In this document: piece by piece, positions 24,701 through 39,700 of the stretch
Position numbering within the stretch: position 1 is the stretch's first letter
Layout: every line of letters begins with the position of its first letter
Origin: Fratercula arctica
Taxonomy: Eukaryota; Chordata; Aves; Charadriiformes; Alcidae
Direction of reading: 5' to 3'
NCBI GenBank assembly: GCA_947846985.1
Contig: CANTUZ010000004.1
Span: forward strand, 51,189,672 to 51,253,671
Length of the DNA: 64,000 nt
Position numbers and translations under genes: made by a program
The notes under the pieces: model-generated
What the model was told of the DNA's origin: nothing
Seen by the model: the letters and a program-made list of their open reading frames with translations, nothing else
The model's database searches: none

Positions 24701-27700
24701 TGCAGTTTGGTAATCTTTTTTACCCTGCCACCATTGAAATCACACTGACCTCAAAATAATGTATAATAAATTGATGGAGGCTTTTACAGTCTAAGCATAC
24801 CTATTACCAAGCAGCCAACAAAAGTTCAGAAACACTCAAAACCCGCTTTGCTTAGTTCCACGCCCAAATGTAAATGACAAGACGTGTACTTGTCCCACAG
24901 CTGTATAAGCTGCAGGGAACTCTTCCCTGTCATCCCAGTACAGCAGCAGCAGCATCTCTGTGAAGAAAGAGGCAAGCAAAACAAAGAAATGCACACTTTC
25001 ATCAGTGAAACTTCTGTCTGAACATTGGTTCATGCTATTGTTACGTGGAATACTGATGATCACAAATCCAAGACTGGAGGAAGAATCTTACTTCCCCCTG
25101 CCCACCAGTGAAATATATTCTAGGGAAAGCCTGTCAAGCACAGAGATGGCCAGACCGATGATGTTCCTAAAAATCATTCGCCAGAAAGAGAGTCAGAGAT
25201 CAGCTCTGAAGCAGCTTTAGTAGTTTCAATGTCTGCACTGCAAGAGAAATCACTGCAACGAAGCATAATCTTCAAGTATTTTACCTAGCTTGCACAGACA
25301 GACACTCTGTTCTCATTCCCTAACGCAGTTATATATGAAGAACTCAAAAGTTTCAATAATATCGTAGCTGATAAGGTAAAAAATGGCTCTGACAATCCAA
25401 ACTTTAGTTAGACTGACAAGTGCCCAACAACCAGGGTCTTGAGAAGTCATTTAGCTGGATTAATGAGACAAATTTCTTTTGATTTGACAAGTACAGTTAT
25501 AGCCTCCAACTACCTTTCGTTGCACTTTAGGTTGAAAATTAACATATCAGAGTTGTGGGAGAAAACAACAAAAAAAAAATTACATATTTTTTTACCCTTT
25601 TTACAGCTCTGATTTCATTTCCTGGCTTGATTCGACGAGCATAACCTCCCTGGATCACAGCCATTGTTATTCCAATAAAGAAAAACATCTTGCCCTGCTG
25701 CATGCTAGAAGGGAGGCAAAAACCACAGATTATGGAGTCACGCACAGAACATTCCACCCTGGGATTCACAGGTTCAGTGTAGACCCTTTCTTGAACCAGA
25801 GAGAGAAAATGCTTTTTGGTGCTCACATGAGCAGTGCAAAGTTCTTAATATGCTGACATTAGTTTCCATGGCAGGCAGACAGCAAGAAGATAAACCTCTG
25901 TGGTCTTGTGCAGAGATAGGAACGCTGCTGGGAAATGCTGCAATCATCTCCAATTGTAGCATTTGCCAGCAGCAAATGAATTGATCTCTGCAATCATCAT
26001 CATTGCTGTGATGTAGTTCAGTTGTTTCTAAGGTGGCCAACAAAGAGTCAACACGTTAATTACTCTGTGCCATGGGAGTCTGTGCCATATGCACAGGAGT
26101 TGTTGGTTTCCAAGGAACGAGTGGTTTGCTTTCTCACAAGCATTGCCACCATTCATGCAGAGTTTGACCAAGGTCACCAAGGCACAACATCGGCAATGGC
26201 ATCATGGTGATGATGTATTGCACTGGGAAGCTTGCAACATCACTCCCTCCACCCTTAAATATTTCCTAAAATCTCTTTCACCTCTCTTACCTACTAAACT
26301 ATGTGGATATTGTCAACTAAAAGTTCTCACCTCCATAACAAGCTTGTTTGTCACACGGCCTGTACTGTTGCCATAAAGCTGTATTATCTCACTGCGTGGC
26401 TATTCTGAAAGGACTGCACAGAAGCAAACTTAATACACTAGAAAACCTTTCCTTGATGTGCACACATTAGTTAAGCCACAAACTATAATGAAAGACAAAC
26501 AGGGAAAGCTGAGACAAACCCCTGAGAATTACTCAAAGGGAGGGACGCACATAAGGAATCAAGCTGCAAGATCACGTTCCTGGCTGGAAACCTTCCTATG
26601 AGCTGGCAGGAAAAGTATTTAAAGCTGAGCCGCTGTTAGTGGATTCTGTTCTGTTTCTTCTCTAGTGTTTGACTACAGGAAATGAAACTTTATGATGTAA
26701 TGACCGTACACTGTATGCAATGCAGAACTTTGATGAGCAAATATAATCACATAGCTATCCCTCCATCCTTTGCCTTTTTTGAGCTTCAAGATTTGTCCTG
26801 ATATGGAAGAACTCTTCTGGACTAGAGAGAAAAGGTTTTATTATAATCAATACAACTAGCCCAGCTATACATATTTCAAGAGCTTTAATTTAATCTTGTG
26901 TATTGATTTTCTCTAGTTATTAGGAGTTGTAGATTCAATGAGTATTTCCTTTCCTGATAAACAGTGTGCCTGTATTTTCATAAATTCTTCCCACAAAGCC
27001 CAAGTATCGCTGAGCGCAGAGGTTGCTTTCTGAGTGTTTTTACTAACCTCATAAAGCCTCTCTTGAAAATAAATGAAGTGACCATAAATCAAGATTTTGG
27101 AAAATAGCCTAGACAAAATATACAACATTTATCTTCTACCTGCTGAACTGGAATCTCTGGTGAGTGAGAAAACTCAGTGTATACTCCAGGCCGGAAAACA
27201 GGAAGAGGTACAGGAAATAAACCAGGCCCAACATTTTGAGATTCTGAAGATCTAAATAAACAAAAAAACAAACACACACACACCAAGGGGGAAAAAAAAA
27301 AGAAAATAAAAGGGAGAAATACAGTGGTGTTTTTCAAGCATACCTTGGAGAATGTAACAGTAGTATAGCAACATTTATCAGCTGTACAGGGAAAAGTTCT
27401 TACCTCAGATGCTCATTTTAAATATCCATACAAGACATGCCACAAAATGACTTCTGCCCACTACTTCCCTTCTTATGAGGGGAAGAGCGCCAAAAAGACT
27501 AATCTCTCTCAGGATCACCCTGGTCTCACTCACCCAGTCCAGCCCCTCTGCCTTGCACCCCCACCTATATGGGGAATTATTTATTTATTTATTTTGCTTA
27601 TTTATTTTAATCAATACCTGCATTCCACCTAATACCTTGGTGCTGCTCACAGGATGATATTGGCTAAAACACAGTGTGTCTTTTTCTAAGCTACAAATGG

Positions 27701-30700
27701 TCTGTGACAGATTACGTTACTTGTTTTTTCTGCCAATGTAGGGTTTAACAGGTTTTCTCCAAAGTGGCAAATATTACTCTATTCCTGATGCAGCAGTAAG
27801 GAGAACTGAATGATAAGTTGCTGTACCTGGCAAACACTGATTTATTTTCTACGGGTTAAATAATTTCATGTAGAGAAATGGCCAGCTCAAATCTACATCT
27901 AAAAATCCGGAATTGAGAAATAAAATTTTAGTCTGAAGTTTCCTGGTTTGCAGCCTGGATAAGCAAACTCACGTATCCCTTACTCATACCTTGATCTGTC
28001 TTTTGAAATCATTTCACTTACTGCAGCCTACCCCATGCTGCAAACACTGCCTGAAGAAAAAGCAAGTAGCAAGTCAGAAATCTTCAAAACACTAATGTCT
28101 CATACCTTCTTTTGGGGAATAACAGGACCAGCAGCCATGGGAACTTGCAATTCCCTGTTCATAAGTTAGTAAGGTGGGTTTTAAATGAGCGCACAGAGTG
28201 CTGCTTCTGAAATGGTTTGAGTAAAGTTTTCACTTGGAAACCACCGCCACATACAAAAAGACACACAATACTGATACAAAACACCAGCCAACACTTACTC
28301 TCCTCTGAAGGGGACTCCTTTCCTCGTGTGACTGCAGAGAACTGAAATAAAGCCAAAGGACTGAGCAAGTCAACTGCTGCCTGAAATCCGGACGCCACAG
28401 AAGAGACCTGATCAGAGAAAGAGAGAGGTTTATTTAAAAACCAGATGCAATACCTACTGCAAGAAAGTGACAGTAACCATCAAATGTGCTTCTACACCTA
28501 CAGGAATTATCTGAAATGAAACGAGGCAACTGTTCTGATCACAGAACTGGCTGCAGCACTATAACTAGAAGGTAGAGCACCGATAGCAGCTTTCACCGAA
28601 GACAGAAAACAGATTCTTCCCTGGGTTCTTAAAAAGCAGAAGAGGCTCATTCTCCACAGCCTTGAAGGTGGCTTTATTTGGTTCAATTTTTGCATCATCC
28701 CTCATGTCCAATGAAACTTTTACTGGGAAAATAATGGCACATCTGCCTGCAAATTCATGGGAAACTGGGGATTTGCTTGTGTGCTACAAGTCTGATAACA
28801 GTACGTGCAGCACATCAAACAATGATCCATTTTGGTACTGGTTGTTCTTTTAGCCAGCCAGTGACACCTCCTGGGGAAGAAAAGGAAAATATAATTTTTA
28901 GCGAGATTCCTTGGAGAGATTTGAGAAAGATTTCTAGAGACACTCTGCCCAGCAACATTGCGTGGCTTTTTGAAGAGGAAAATTTATTTTGTAGCACTTC
29001 TGGTCCTTGTACTCTGTACATCTCAACCTAACTATGCATCTAGTGGTACTCTCCCTGCTCCTTAACAACAGGAGCTTAGGAGATGCTTATTCTTTCATTT
29101 ATAGGGAAATTTAATTTTTTTAATTTGTTTATTTTTTATTCTAAGGTACAGAAAATTAAAGAAAATATTAATGTCTAAATTCTTAAGGAAACAATTCCTT
29201 TTAAAGTAGGAGAATTTAGACTGGCGTTTTACATGACAGTCACAGGAAGAGATAAGATGGACTCAAGAATCCTGAATAATCACACTTAGTATTTCACATC
29301 TTCAAAGCACTGCACAGACTTTATCTTATGACCTTCTTTCTCTTCCCAGACAGACAGGGAGGGAGCTATTACTCCCTTGAAGGCCGGGATTAAAGGTCAA
29401 ATTATCAGTGGAACTTAATCTCAGTGCATAACCTGAGGACTTGACCGGACTGGATTTAATAAAGCTGTAAACCAATCAACCTTCAATATGGTATTAACAT
29501 GACCCCTGTCTTGTTTTGATAGTCAGAGCTTCTGAGTGTCCAACAGCAGAGCCCTGGAGCCCATTAATCTCACAACAGCAACCAGTTCAATATACCAGGC
29601 TGGTCTTGTACAAAGCCATAAAGCCGCTGATCCACACAGAACAAACTGGGATATTTATTTCCCCTCCTAACTGCATCTACTGCAGAGAGTAGACACTCCC
29701 AAGAAGTTTCCTCGTGATTTTAAAAGGTCTGTAAGAGGATTTCCTGAAGCCGGCTTGTAGCAATCATCAGTTCCTGCATTTGTTGGCATGATGGTGTTTG
29801 TACTACAGCACAGAGAATCTGGTAACAAGCAACTCTCTTCAAGCCTGTTTGCCAGTAATAAAAAGCCTGTAGTTTGTACCTGTTTTGAATTATTATCCAT
29901 GTCAGACAGGGTGCCAAGCTGCTTGTACTAGCAAGGCTGATTTTAGCTTGGTCCTGAGGATATACATTATATATGTATATGTTTAAAATATTAAGTGTTT
30001 TATGTAATGTACATATGCATTAGATTTATTTCTTTTAAATATACGTGCATGCATGTAAATTTCTTATAATTTCTCCTATCTTTGCCCTAGAAGTGACTTC
30101 ATCCACTGATCGATATTGAAAACATCGTCCTAAAACTGACAAAAGTGTTTCACCACCCCCAAGTAACAAAGTATAAACTGTCAATTCCAGTCAATGTCAC
30201 CAGCTGCATGGAGTTCAGATTCTTGGCAGGTTCAAAATCTGCAATATCTAACTTGTATTTAATTTCTATGCTTACGATTAATTACTCAAAAATTGCTCAA
30301 TTTTACTTCATGATCACCCCAAAAGTCACTTTGAATGGTAGACATTTTTCACAGTGTCTTTGTTTACTATGTTTTCCTCTAATGCAGAGAGATTAAGGAA
30401 CATGTCTTGAAGGTACAAGAGTCAGTCCAAATCAGGAATGCAGCCTGGTCCTTTCAAGACCCAGCCTTACCCTTCAAATCAGACACTGTTTAGTATGCAT
30501 AGAGCAAACCCCTTGTTTTTCCGTAAGTCTGCTAGTGATGCTGCATAGCCCTACCCATAGTCCTTACACGATTAGCTGGACACCAGAAAAGAGAGTTCTA
30601 AGAGCCTCCCTCCAGCTAGGCAGCCTTACCCATGACTAGTTTAGCTAAAAATTAACTCAGAAGCTCTTAAAGGGGACAGATTCCACTAGAAACCTTTCTA

Positions 30701-33700
30701 TTCCTCCCTTCTCCCAAGCAGGTCACAATAGGAGCTGTTTTGGCCACCTCACATAAGACCAGTGTCTCTGACAGGTGAAAGGTACAGTTATCTGGTCATT
30801 CTTCACCTGATAAAACTTGTGGAACACTTGAAAAAAAGGGAAGAAGGAGAGCAAAAATTCTGTTCGCCTTACAGGAAAACTCATCCTTGTTCCCTCTGTT
30901 CCCCTCTACCTTCCTCCTTCTACAAGTTAATTCCAACATGAATGAATGTGAAATACTTCTCCGAGAGGACTGATAGAGAAACAAGAATATCATGAGAACA
31001 CAGCATGTTTCAAGGAAACAGATGTCTGATGCCACTGGCACATCCTCTTACCGGTGATCATTATCATTTCCCCTCTTTCTACAGCTTTGTCCTTCCAACG
31101 CATCCACTCTATGCTCCAGGAGCACCTGCTCCAGCTCAGCCCAGCCAAGTTCCAGAAGGGCAGCCAACATACCTGCCTTTCCTCCGTCATCCACGGGCCA
31201 AGAGAACTGCTCTCCTCCCACTCAAAGTGGAAAGAATTATCCGACAAAAAGAACAAAGCTGCCTAATAAGTGAAGTTACAAATGCCCTAGAACACATAAA
31301 TCCCATGGGGCCACTGCCCAGATGCAGGCTGAAAGGAGACAGCACAGACACCGATACTGATCACAAGAAGCTCTAATGCCAGACAAATCATTACCTCATC
31401 AGCAATCAAATACCCTGTGTATTTTGCATGACTGGGACCTGACCCTCAGAGGCACCTATTAATCCATCTCACAAAATACCCATTGCCACACAGAGACAGA
31501 GATCCAAAAAGCAAGGCCAGAGTATTCATTTTCTTACCAAAATTCAGTCATGCTGGCTAACAGACTAGCTTATCAGAAGAACTCTCCAGAGGATAATAAA
31601 AGGGGGGGGAGGGAGTTATGCAGTCATCATACAGTCCTAAAAGGTGCTGAAGCCATTTATCCCTCTACAGCAAAGGTGGAATTGTTTATAGAATACAGAT
31701 TCACTCTACAGCGTTCCCCTACGTCAGTATGTTGCTACCACCCCAGAGTGTGCAGCTCTAACCAAGAACAGGATTTTATCTGGAATGTTTAGAAACAGCC
31801 AAATAGGAAAGGGGAAGAGATGACATATGGAAGAGCTGTTACAAAAAAAAAAAAAAAAAAAAAAAAAAATAGCTGTAGTGCTTGAGAAAATAACATGAGC
31901 AACCAATTTCACATGAGACACAACCTACTGGGAAACACTCAGGGAAAGTCTAAAGTTTTGCCCCAGCAGGAGCATTGCAGACAAAGGTTCCTGAACAATT
32001 CTCAGTGTCAAATGGGTTTGGCTATCCAGAAACCAAGCACGCTTCAAGGGTTGAGTGCTGCTTAGAAACAAGGGACTATAGGAAAGATCCAATCCAGCTG
32101 AAAGCCTCAAATTGAGTGCTTCACCCAGATATCTAGTGCTGAATTCAGTCTCTCCCACACTACCAAAGGAGACTGCTCCAAAAGACTTTTAATCAGATAG
32201 ATCTTGGACTGTGTCTGATCACATAATATTAAATCATAATGCTAATAAATGTTTGGCCCCACAAATCCAAACAGTCACTGCATTTCAGCACATGGAGATA
32301 TTTTGTATCTGTGGAAGACAGCACAGCTCAGAGATAAGAGTCATTTGCTACTTGAGTGTTCAAAATAATCAAGCAAAGACAAGATAATAGTTAAGAAAAT
32401 TTCTAATATATACTGGCTAAATGAAAGACATGCCAGTCTCTGATGCATTTACTTTTATGATTAGCTGAAATTCATCCCCAGGGAGTCATTGTGATCATAG
32501 TTTAAAATTCACCCTTTTCCTCCTAGGCTCCCATTAGGTTTTGAGAAATTAAACCTAACACACCAAAACCAGCAATTAAGCAGACATGTTAGGTAGAAAG
32601 AATTTCTCCTATTAGACTGGGCTAGGAGACAGGACCACCATGCAACAAATGTGACACCAGCCTGAATAATAATATTAAATCCTAGTACCAGGAATGAGCT
32701 AAATTCCTGAGATCCTGGCTCAGCCCCTTCTTCATTGTTTCCAATATTTCAACAGTTCTCAAATTCTGTTTTTGCAAGAAATGTAGATCTTCAGATTGAT
32801 AGTACATTTACCCGTTTTTCTTTGGGAAGTGTCTCCGGAAGTAGGAAGAAGATGAAAATTAAATCAGCCACAGCAAACATAAGTGCTAACAGTGCTGAAC
32901 GAAGATAGAAGACTTCTCCTTTCTCTGTCTCCATGGCTAGGTAAGCTCCAATCATGGGACCAAGGGTAAAACCAAGGGAGAAAGCAACACCAATCATTGC
33001 CTGCAGTGACACAATGAACACAGACATGAAGTTTTAGACACCAGTTTGTTCAGGTAGCTCAGTTCTAGAACAATTTGGATTTCCCAGCATTTAGCTTAAA
33101 GAAATGCAACCAGGTACAGCATGTAACCACCCTGAGGATGTAGGGAGTGCACAGCAACAAGTGTTAACTGTGAAAAAAATGTTATTTCCAAATAACCAAT
33201 TTTATTTTCTGTCTAGTCAGGAGAGTAGCAGGAACAAACTGCAACCTGAGTATGAGTGAAAGGAAGCTGGGAAAGGAAATAATGATTCTCACCTCAAGGA
33301 CTGCTCAGCCAGCAGATCCTTCAGCCATAGGATAAACTTTTGTAGCGTAAAACTGGAGATGGGAGGACAGCACCATGATAGGAATTCATAATGATGTCTA
33401 TAGCTTCTAAAATGCTTTGGCAATTTCTGTATTTAGGAACTTATGTCTCACAGAGCACATAAGCTGAGAGGCTTCCCAGAACAACCTGAATTTAGCGCGG
33501 GTACTAAAAACAATTTATTAACTCAATGTGAAATGAGCACATAAGCGGCAGAAACTGTACACACTGGATGGGAGCTTAAAAGAGCACCAATTTGAGTCAT
33601 CAGCCTCAGTGAGATTGCTTAAGAATACAACAGTGCAGGATCTGACTCATTTTCTTTAAGAGACACTCAGAGGTGTATGCTCAAATATGCAGGACATGAT

Positions 33701-36700
33701 CCTCCTGCTTTCCAGAGTCTATTTGACTATATCTACAGTACTACACTAAACAAGGCCAGTCTGCAGTGTTGTTTCAGCCAGCTCAGCCAGCACTCTCCCA
33801 GGCAATGCCCCATCACAGTTTGGGAATAGCATCAGTCAGATGCAATTCTCTTGCCAGAAAGCAGATGAACATGCCTACTCTGCTCTGAAAAAGAAGAGAG
33901 TATAGCCATATGGATGTGAGCCATGCTGTACTCAGTGACTTGATCTCAAGCCCTAAAAATAGGCCCTGACCCATTTTATTTACTAGTGCTGTATGGCTAT
34001 CCCTCCCCATAAATAAAAATATATTTTGGCTCACCAGGATTATAATAAATGGCTTGGAAAATTCATTAGCTATTCCTGTGAAATTTAAAGCTTTCCCCTT
34101 CCAAGAAGCAGATGTCCCACATAGTGGCTTATAACAATCTGTTAATAGAAGTTTGGGCCCTTAAGGTTTTCATAAGATAAAAGATTTAACTGGTAATTCA
34201 CAGGCAAAGTTCAGCCTGCAGGGTGTTTCCATCTGGTTCACAGCCTTCTGGAAGAGGACAGGGCAGCTGTTCATACTACTTGCTGCTCACTCAGCCAAAT
34301 GCCACATCCTTTACCCGCTGAGCTCAGATCCTGAAGCCAGTGCAGCATCCAAGAAAGTCAAGAGGCACGCTGTGCTGTGGAGTGCTGCTGTGCTTACACA
34401 GTTTGGGAAGGTGAGAAAAACAGGGTGTCCTATAACTGGGTTCCAGCTACCAAAATTGGGCCATAAGACCTTTTGATTTCTAAGCTATTATAATGAGGAT
34501 TACAGTTATCGGCAGCAATAACAGTTATAACACTTACACGTGTAGTTTTTCCACCTCTAGGGCACCTGCATTTCATTTGTAGGTAAAAGTCATTGACAAA
34601 TAAAGTCTGAGAGCTCACCAGCAAAATGATCTGGCATCTTTTCAGAAGTGAGGTAGCATATAAAATCATGTTTTCATTTGATCAATGAATACATACATGA
34701 GGAAGCCATTCTGAGCACCCAAAATCAATTAAAAATTACCCAGCAAATCCAAACATATACCCCACACATGTAACTCACCATGCCCTTGCTCCGTGCTTTT
34801 GGAGAGTTCAAGTCAGCAATTATAGCTGTGGAGAGGCTGACATTCCCTTTGCTTATTCCGCCTACAATCCTGGAGAGAAGAAAAACGCCGAAAGTCCTAG
34901 AGGCAGCCCACAGTGCATATGATGTTATCAAACCCATCTGCAGAAGCAAGAAAGCGTTCTTTATAAAGCAGAGCAAAGCTGATCTCATTTCTGCACATTT
35001 CCCAGATAAACATTTGAATTTTTTTGTTTGTTTGGGGGTTTTTTGTGTTTTTTTTTTTTTTTAACAGTTAGTCAAAAACACAATGTAATAAATGTCTGAA
35101 ATACTGCACCATGTCCCAGACAAGTGATATAAAAGAAGTAGAAACACATCCATAAAAGCTGCATATAAATGTGAGATTACTAACAAAATTAGAAGAGCAA
35201 GGAAAGTTCGAAGGGAGGTAAATCAGTCCTGGGCTCAAAACCATTTTTGTACATCCTGCTTCACTTGTTTTCAAATTCAAGAGAATTACAAGTTCAAAAT
35301 AAGAAGAATTCACAGTTCTAGCCCTTAAATTTCATAATCAATCATATGCACATGTGCTTATTTAATTCACTCTCCACAAGCCTACAGGATAGGGGGATTT
35401 GTATACCATTTGCTGCCAGGTTCCACCATGTACATATGCACATGCTCTGCACTGCTTCTGCAATTAGAACTCCATACTCTAACCAGCAACAGAGAAAACT
35501 TTTTAGGGAATGTTCATGTTCCTAAGAAACACATCTTACACTGTAAGCTGTACAGCACTTCCTAATCACCAGTCCCCAGGCTCCATGAAACAGGTCATGA
35601 AATGATCAGCCCTCATTAGTCACTTGGTGAACTAAAATATACAGGGATTAAGGTTAACATTTGTAAACAGAGCATCTGAAGTCATACTCCCATACACAGG
35701 GGAAAGGGATTTTGGAAAATCCCAGCAACAGGTATTTTGGTGCCTCCTATGTACAATTCTGGATCTGGGAAGCTCAGCTTAAGTACTTGCATTTGGAAGT
35801 GTGGTCAAGTGACTTGGCAAGAAGCAGCCAACAATCATCAGACCTAGAAAATTCCATTTCCCAATCCTTTGTGCTAACCACAACACCATCATGCCTTCAA
35901 CTGTGTATTGAGATGGCATCACTAAAATCAGCATGAGACACATACCACTGTCATCAAGATGACAGGTCTTCTGCCCAAGCAGTCTGACACAGCACCAGTG
36001 AGGGGAGAGGAGAAAAACTGTAGGATGGAAAAGATTGAGCCAATCAGACCTGAAAAAAAAAAAAAAAAAAAAAAAGGGGAAAAAAAAAATCATTAGACTT
36101 ACTGCCTTTATCTTAAATACAAAGACAGCCAACCTGGTTCCTGACCTATCACTTCATCCCGTCCTTTAAAAATACGCAATTAGATGTAAAACAATAGCTA
36201 TGAAAAACAGCTTTGTCGCTGAAACTAAGTCACCTTCAAAACACTGATCTTGCATTGTTATTTAACTGAGCTGGCAAATACAGACAGACCAGAGTAACAG
36301 GCATAAACTGGATGATTCACTGGTTGTTTCACTGGTGAGAAGGGGTTTGAAACTCACTGGTTATAATGGAGTGTTGATTCTTCAATGCTTCCTCACCTGA
36401 CTACATACATTTTCTGTTCTTAAAGAAGATATAAGGCAGCTTTAATAGTCACAGTTCTTTTAAGATTTTTTTTTTTTGATGGTTTGAACCGGATTCTGTC
36501 ACACTAAATTAGCTTTTCTTTCTTTCTTATCATTGAAAGGACATAAGCACTGCTGTTAGTGAGGCACCCTAAGAGGTAGGAGCGATTCCAACAACTCGAA
36601 GAGCCTTTTGAAATCTGCCTCCAGCTTCTGTGATCTTTAATTCCTCTTTTCTCTTGCCATTTCTAGCTTCACATGCTTATTAATTTGCACTATGCTCTCA

Positions 36701-39700
36701 ACAAACAGGCAAAAAAATGCCTTGCTGTCACAGTTTTTCTCTAAAGGAAAAACTGGGTTAAACGTCTCCTATCATTCATCTATCAAAGCTTTAAAAGGCA
36801 GAGGAGAGACAGACGAGAAGTTCTGCGCTCCTCAACTCTGAGGAAGGCAGAATATTGATACTGAACACCTTCTGGAGAACAGCTGCTTAGGACAGCTCAA
36901 AAGCCCCCAAAACCGTGTAAAAAAATCATAGAATAGCTTGGGTTGGAAGGGACCTTGAAAGGCGATCTAGTCCAACCCTCCTGCAATGATCAGAGAAATC
37001 TTGCACAAGATCAGATTGCTCAGAGCCCCATCCAACATGACCTTGAATGTTTCCAGGGATGGGGCATCTACCAACTCTCTGGACAACCCATTCCAGTGTT
37101 TCACCACCCTCAGGGTAAAACATTTCTTCCTTATATCTCTACCCTCCTTTAGTTTAAAACCATTACCGCTTGTCCTATTGCAACAGGGCCTACTAAAAAG
37201 TCTGTCCCCATCTTTCCTGTAGGCCCCCTTTAAGTACCGAAAGGCCACAATAAGGTTTCCTCAGAGCCTTCTCTTCTCCAGGCTGAACAATCCCAACTCT
37301 CTCAGCCTGTGCTCATAGGAGAGGTGCTCCACCCCTCTGATCATCTTCATGACCTTCCTCTGGACCTGCTCCAACAAGTCCATGTCCTTCTTATGGTGGG
37401 GACTCCAGAGCTGTATGCAGCACTCCAGGTGGGGTCTCACCAGAGTAGAGCAGAGGAGCAGAATCACCTTCCTTGACCTGTTGGCCACAGTCTTACAGAT
37501 TGGTACACTGGCAGTTTATGTTAAAGAGACAAGTTTTCCTTCTTGTATTTCTACCACTGTAAAAACACCCAGACATGCCAAAAACTTCATAACCAGGGAG
37601 CAGCAAAGACAGGGCTGTTCCACACAGGGGAACGAGCCAAGAGATGAGGGTGACCACAACACTGGCAGTGCTTTCACCAACCAGGGTGCAGTCCCACACT
37701 ATCCGGATGGGTTGTGCAGAGCAGGGTGCTGCTAACAGGGTTCACTGACAGTCCCAGACAAGGCAAGGATTATACATTAGGTCCATCCAGGGAGTCCAGT
37801 CAGGACCAACAAGAGACAGGGTCAGAGAAAGGAGTGGAAACAAGAGTATGACGTAGGTCCATTCAGGAGATAAGACACCTGCAATGTAGGTCCAAGGTTG
37901 ATCCAAGAGACAGGGCCAGAGACAGCCCTAGAGACAAGGCTATACCTACGATACAGCTCAGGCCTGAGTTGAAATACAGCTCTTGAATCACTGGGCAGAA
38001 AGTGTGTAGGTGAAGGCTTGGTCACCGTAACTAAGTATTGGTACCTGTAGGGCCTTGGCAAAGGCAAGAAAGGTTTCTGCCCTGAGGAGGTTGCAGTCTA
38101 AGCAAAGATGAAAGAGAGCAAAATATATCCTGCACTGGGAGAAGCAACAAGATGATCTTGCAAGTACCTTTCCAATCCTATGCTCTTTGTTGCAGATGAA
38201 GGCAATGAAGGAATACAGACTGCAGGAAGACTGCAGTGGCCTCTGTTTAACATCACAAGTATAATGAACTTTTCTACTATAACGATTTAAGGTGCAATCA
38301 GATAAGATGGAATGAGACAGGAGCTTACTACAACTAAGAAGGCTTCTTCCCCCGCTTCTGCAGCCTTGATCAACTCTCCAGTGAGCTAATTCAACTGTCT
38401 GGCAGAAAAATAATCCCAAAAAAAAGAAAAGGAAAAAAAAAATTTTTGCTGGTTTAGCAAATTAAATGGCTCATTAAGAAAAGCTGTCATCAAAGACAGC
38501 AGAAGAGATGGAGTTGAGTGTGACAGGTATCATGTTAATTCAGCCACCTTGTCTGCATCCTCACTGCCTGTGGCTGCTAGGTAATTACTGAACATTCCCA
38601 TCACTACTCAACACTGCTTCCAAATACTTTTCTCTGAATACTTTTCTCCCAGAGAGAAAACAGCAAGGGATACCAGCTTCCTTTCTGAGACAAACAGTGT
38701 CTATTTTATTTGCATGTTTCCAGTTAGATGCTGTATTTTCTTCAAAGGGCAAAAGAGTCAGCTGGGCTCCTCTGGAAGGAGCAGGGAGATTTCTCCTTCC
38801 CCTTGAAAGCAAGTGAGACAAGCCAAGGGATACAGTACTCTCAAGAGTACAGGACACAGCAGCTAAAAGGAAAGGCAACAAGTTGGACACAACTCTGAGC
38901 TCCCAGCCTCTTGTTTAAAGAGTCCGAGATAGAGAGAAGGAACAAGGGGGAGGCATGCAGTCAGGCCTTAGAGGAGACAGAAAGCAGTTTCTGAGGGATT
39001 AAAGAAAACCATTTCCTACCATTCAAAGACAGTAATGAGCACAGAAACAAGAACATGCCTGCAAGGATGCTGTGGGAAAGAGGAAAACTGTTTATAAACA
39101 CTTTCTAATGTCTGTTAAACGCCCATAACCTACTTTAAATAGTAACAATACATTCACATGTATATTCTAATAAAGTTTTGCTTTTTTTCTTTTTTTTTAG
39201 TTTAAAAGCCTTTTGCTTATTTTGGGGGAGGCCTCAGCTCACTAAAAGGAGAGGGTCTAGACATTTCCAATTAAAATTAACCCAGACACCCTCACATCTT
39301 CATACTCCAAAATCCCAGTTTCCTCACAACTCTCTAGGTTGCAAGGAGCCAAAAGAGCCTCTGCTGTGTAACATGACATAAATGCTGCTGGATTTCCTGC
39401 ACTACTGCCACTGGAGCTCACCCACACCAGTGTCCTTGTGACAGCAAATGTTTCCGGACCCTTCAAGTCAGCAGCAATCCTGCTTTTAATAAACCTAATG
39501 AGATTTAGAAGCAGTGCTGCACTATAACTGCCCAGCAGGGACATGAGACTTGAACTCATAAGCTTGTAATTCCAGTGTTTCCTACTGATTGATCTCCAAT
39601 CACGTGCAGATCAATTGTGAAGGGAGAGTAATTTCTGTGACTGTGCAGGGTCTAGCACAGCAGGTTCCTGACCCTCAGCTGTCAGTCTGACAATAAGGAA

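Noticed and set aside
31801..31870. A27 run as the tail of a processed pseudogene
   Set aside because: No coding or SINE-like sequence recognised on its 5' side.
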